A DNA stretch of 35,892 nucleotides from Bigelowiella natans CCMP2755. Lineage: Eukaryota; Cercozoa; Chlorarachniophyceae. The DNA lies in the NCBI GenBank assembly GCA_000320545.1, contig ADNK01000162.1:1-35892 (forward strand). The letters run 5' to 3'. This document shows positions 35,360 to 35,892 of this stretch, one piece after another. The notes below the pieces were generated by a model that saw only the letters and a program-made list of their open reading frames with translations, made no database searches and was not told the origin of the DNA. The position numbers and the translations under genes are program-made. Within the stretch, counting starts at the first letter, position 1. The number at the start of each line of letters is the position of its first letter.

Positions 35360-35892
35360 AATGAAATCTCCACCACAGACCAAGGAGGAGAGGAAGACGC
35401 AGCGAAGCGGCTTATTCTCCTTCGAATCATGGTTCTGACGCGCCATCTCGCTGGGCGCACATGGTTCTTCTCATTCCCTTTTCCTCCTCCCGATCCTGCT
35501 CGGAGTGCTGCCATTCTCTCCCGTCGAGGTCCCCCCTCCCTAAATTAACTCCCCCCCCCCCCTCCCTTTTCTTGCTCCTCCACACTTACAGCAGCAGCTT
35601 GGTTCTTTTTTCAGGGCCAGGGGACACTTACTCTACTACCTCGGTGGTGGTGTGCGGCCTAGACTATATGCGAGACCTGAGGGGGGGGGATGAGGGGGAA
35701 TGGAATCCGGGAGGGAAAAAATGGAAAAAAGGAAGAAAAAGAGGAGGGGGGGGGGGGGGGGTATTTAGGGGGGGGGGGGAACGAGGGGGGAGAAAGGGGG
35801 CCCTCCGAGCGGGATCGGGAGGGGGGAAAGGGAATGAGAGGAACAATGTGCGCGTTGCGGGATGTCGCGACAGAAACCTGATTTGAGGGAGA
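31070..35892 (+). CDS. GH35 beta-galactosidase, 3' end beyond window
   Basis: Family 35 glycoside hydrolases remove terminal beta-galactosyl residues, usually in lysosome-like compartments or outside the cell. The first certain exon ends at 31242 (SIFIHKKPRILRVGSLQW); 31070 is only the nearest in-frame Met and no signal peptide is seen, so an upstream exon is likely. Phased exons: 31301-31519, 31636-31842, 32079-32266, 32557-32618, 32822-32909, 32962-33090, 33275-33326, 33549-33658, 33774-33857, 34066-34324 and 34584-34750. Signatures in order are WFRVPEHDWEDLL, GLNTVDMYVAW, YFRPGPYICDE, GGGIPAWLL, and GGPIIIYAVENEY with the acid/base Glu of the NEY motif. PLPNHWP, YNNMPGGFSEG (its Glu could be the nucleophile), DFYGPISHSGSLREKF and YTTAEVLTLTKL plus EFLLVLYGEPGE follow; the last two resemble the middle domain of large fungal-type enzymes. 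Sequence after 34751 is probably intron with one or more unfixed exons, for example near 35616-35680. Confidence 0.88.
31880..31948. repeat. (TA)n followed by (GA)n
   Basis: A compound array directly after the NEY-motif exon of the GH35 gene, inside the intron 31843-32078. Confidence 0.95.
32350..32425. repeat. (TAG)n, interrupted
   Basis: Two long TAG arrays in the intron between GH35 exons ending 32266 and starting 32557. A CTC array lies at about 32755-32785 in the next intron. Confidence 0.95.
33143..33260. repeat. (ATC)n at 33143-33183 and (CA)n at 33225-33260
   Basis: Both arrays lie in the single GH35 intron 33091-33274. A CTA array (33387-33422) fills part of the following intron. 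Confidence 0.95.
33955..33991. repeat. (TG)n in GH35 intron
   Basis: About 18 TG units between the exons ending 33857 and starting 34066. Confidence 0.95.
35057..35110. repeat. (GA)n followed by (TG)n; (CAG)n at 35324-35354
   Basis: Compound array and a CAG array in the probable 3' introns of the GH35 gene. The CAG array is open in several frames, but no conserved poly-Gln is expected there. Confidence 0.9.
35416..35577 (+). repeat. Left arm of a large imperfect inverted repeat
   Basis: Bases 35416-35577 match the reverse complement of about 35727-35892 with scattered differences. Shared words include ATTCCCTTT, CTCCCGATCC, GCTCGGAG and a C-run after CTAAAT. Confidence 0.85.
35727..35892 (-). 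repeat. Right arm of the inverted repeat, reaching the window edge
   Basis: This is the partner of 35416-35577, separated by about 150 bases. It contains long G-runs (35748-35761 and 35768-35779). The match continues to the last base of the window, so the arm may extend beyond it. Confidence 0.85.

Noticed and set aside
1-35892. CRISPR arrays, prokaryotic operons, insertion sequences, tRNA or rRNA genes
   Set aside because: The repeated units are simple microsatellites without spacer structure, genes are interrupted by spliceosomal introns, and no transposase or structural RNA signature was seen by eye; a covariance-model scan would be needed to exclude small RNAs.

Overview
This window is nuclear DNA from an intron-rich microbial eukaryote. 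Nearly every recognisable protein is broken into short exons of about 25-380 bases with GT-AG borders. The introns are filled with di- and trinucleotide microsatellites, and nothing resembles a prokaryotic operon. The species cannot be named from the sequence. Genes typical of broad eukaryotic diversity (COMMD3, MED4, eIF3d, PIP kinase, an NRF-type acyltransferase, a GH35 beta-galactosidase) sit beside a DUF2358 (NTF2-like) domain, a family I associate mainly with plants, algae and cyanobacteria. A photosynthetic or formerly photosynthetic protist is therefore a reasonable guess, but only inference.

Layout. (1) <1-5188, minus: a membrane acyltransferase of the nose-resistant-to-fluoxetine (NRF-6) family; eleven exons could be chained in phase and the 3' end lies outside the window. 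(2) 5189-6381: mostly unassigned, with one uncertain ORF/exon. (3) 6382-10986, plus: translation initiation factor eIF3 subunit d, complete. (4) 10987-12440: intergenic, with a striking GCTAG-dense block. (5) 12441-17095, plus: a phosphatidylinositol phosphate kinase with an unusual N-terminal SH3/Tudor-like segment. (6) about 17999-18760, minus: an unrecognised secreted protein gene, divergent from (7) 19019-21324, plus: a probable Mediator subunit 4. (8) 22036-23933, minus: a COMMD3-like protein, convergent with MED4. (9) about 24000-25259: uncertain coding pieces and a GCATGC/GTGCAC-rich block. (10) 25287-30424, minus: the most interesting gene, a predicted 838-residue protein joining an N-terminal membrane segment, a glutathione S-transferase fold, low-complexity Gln/Ser linkers and a C-terminal DUF2358 domain. 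(11) about 31070 to beyond 35892, plus: a GH35 beta-galactosidase, 3' end outside the window. The last 480 bases hold a large imperfect inverted repeat.

The genes are unrelated housekeeping and metabolic genes on both strands, not a pathway cluster. Exon borders were read by eye: reading phases were checked across most junctions, and this is the main evidence for the gene models. No rRNA, tRNA, CRISPR array or mobile-element coding sequence was recognised.
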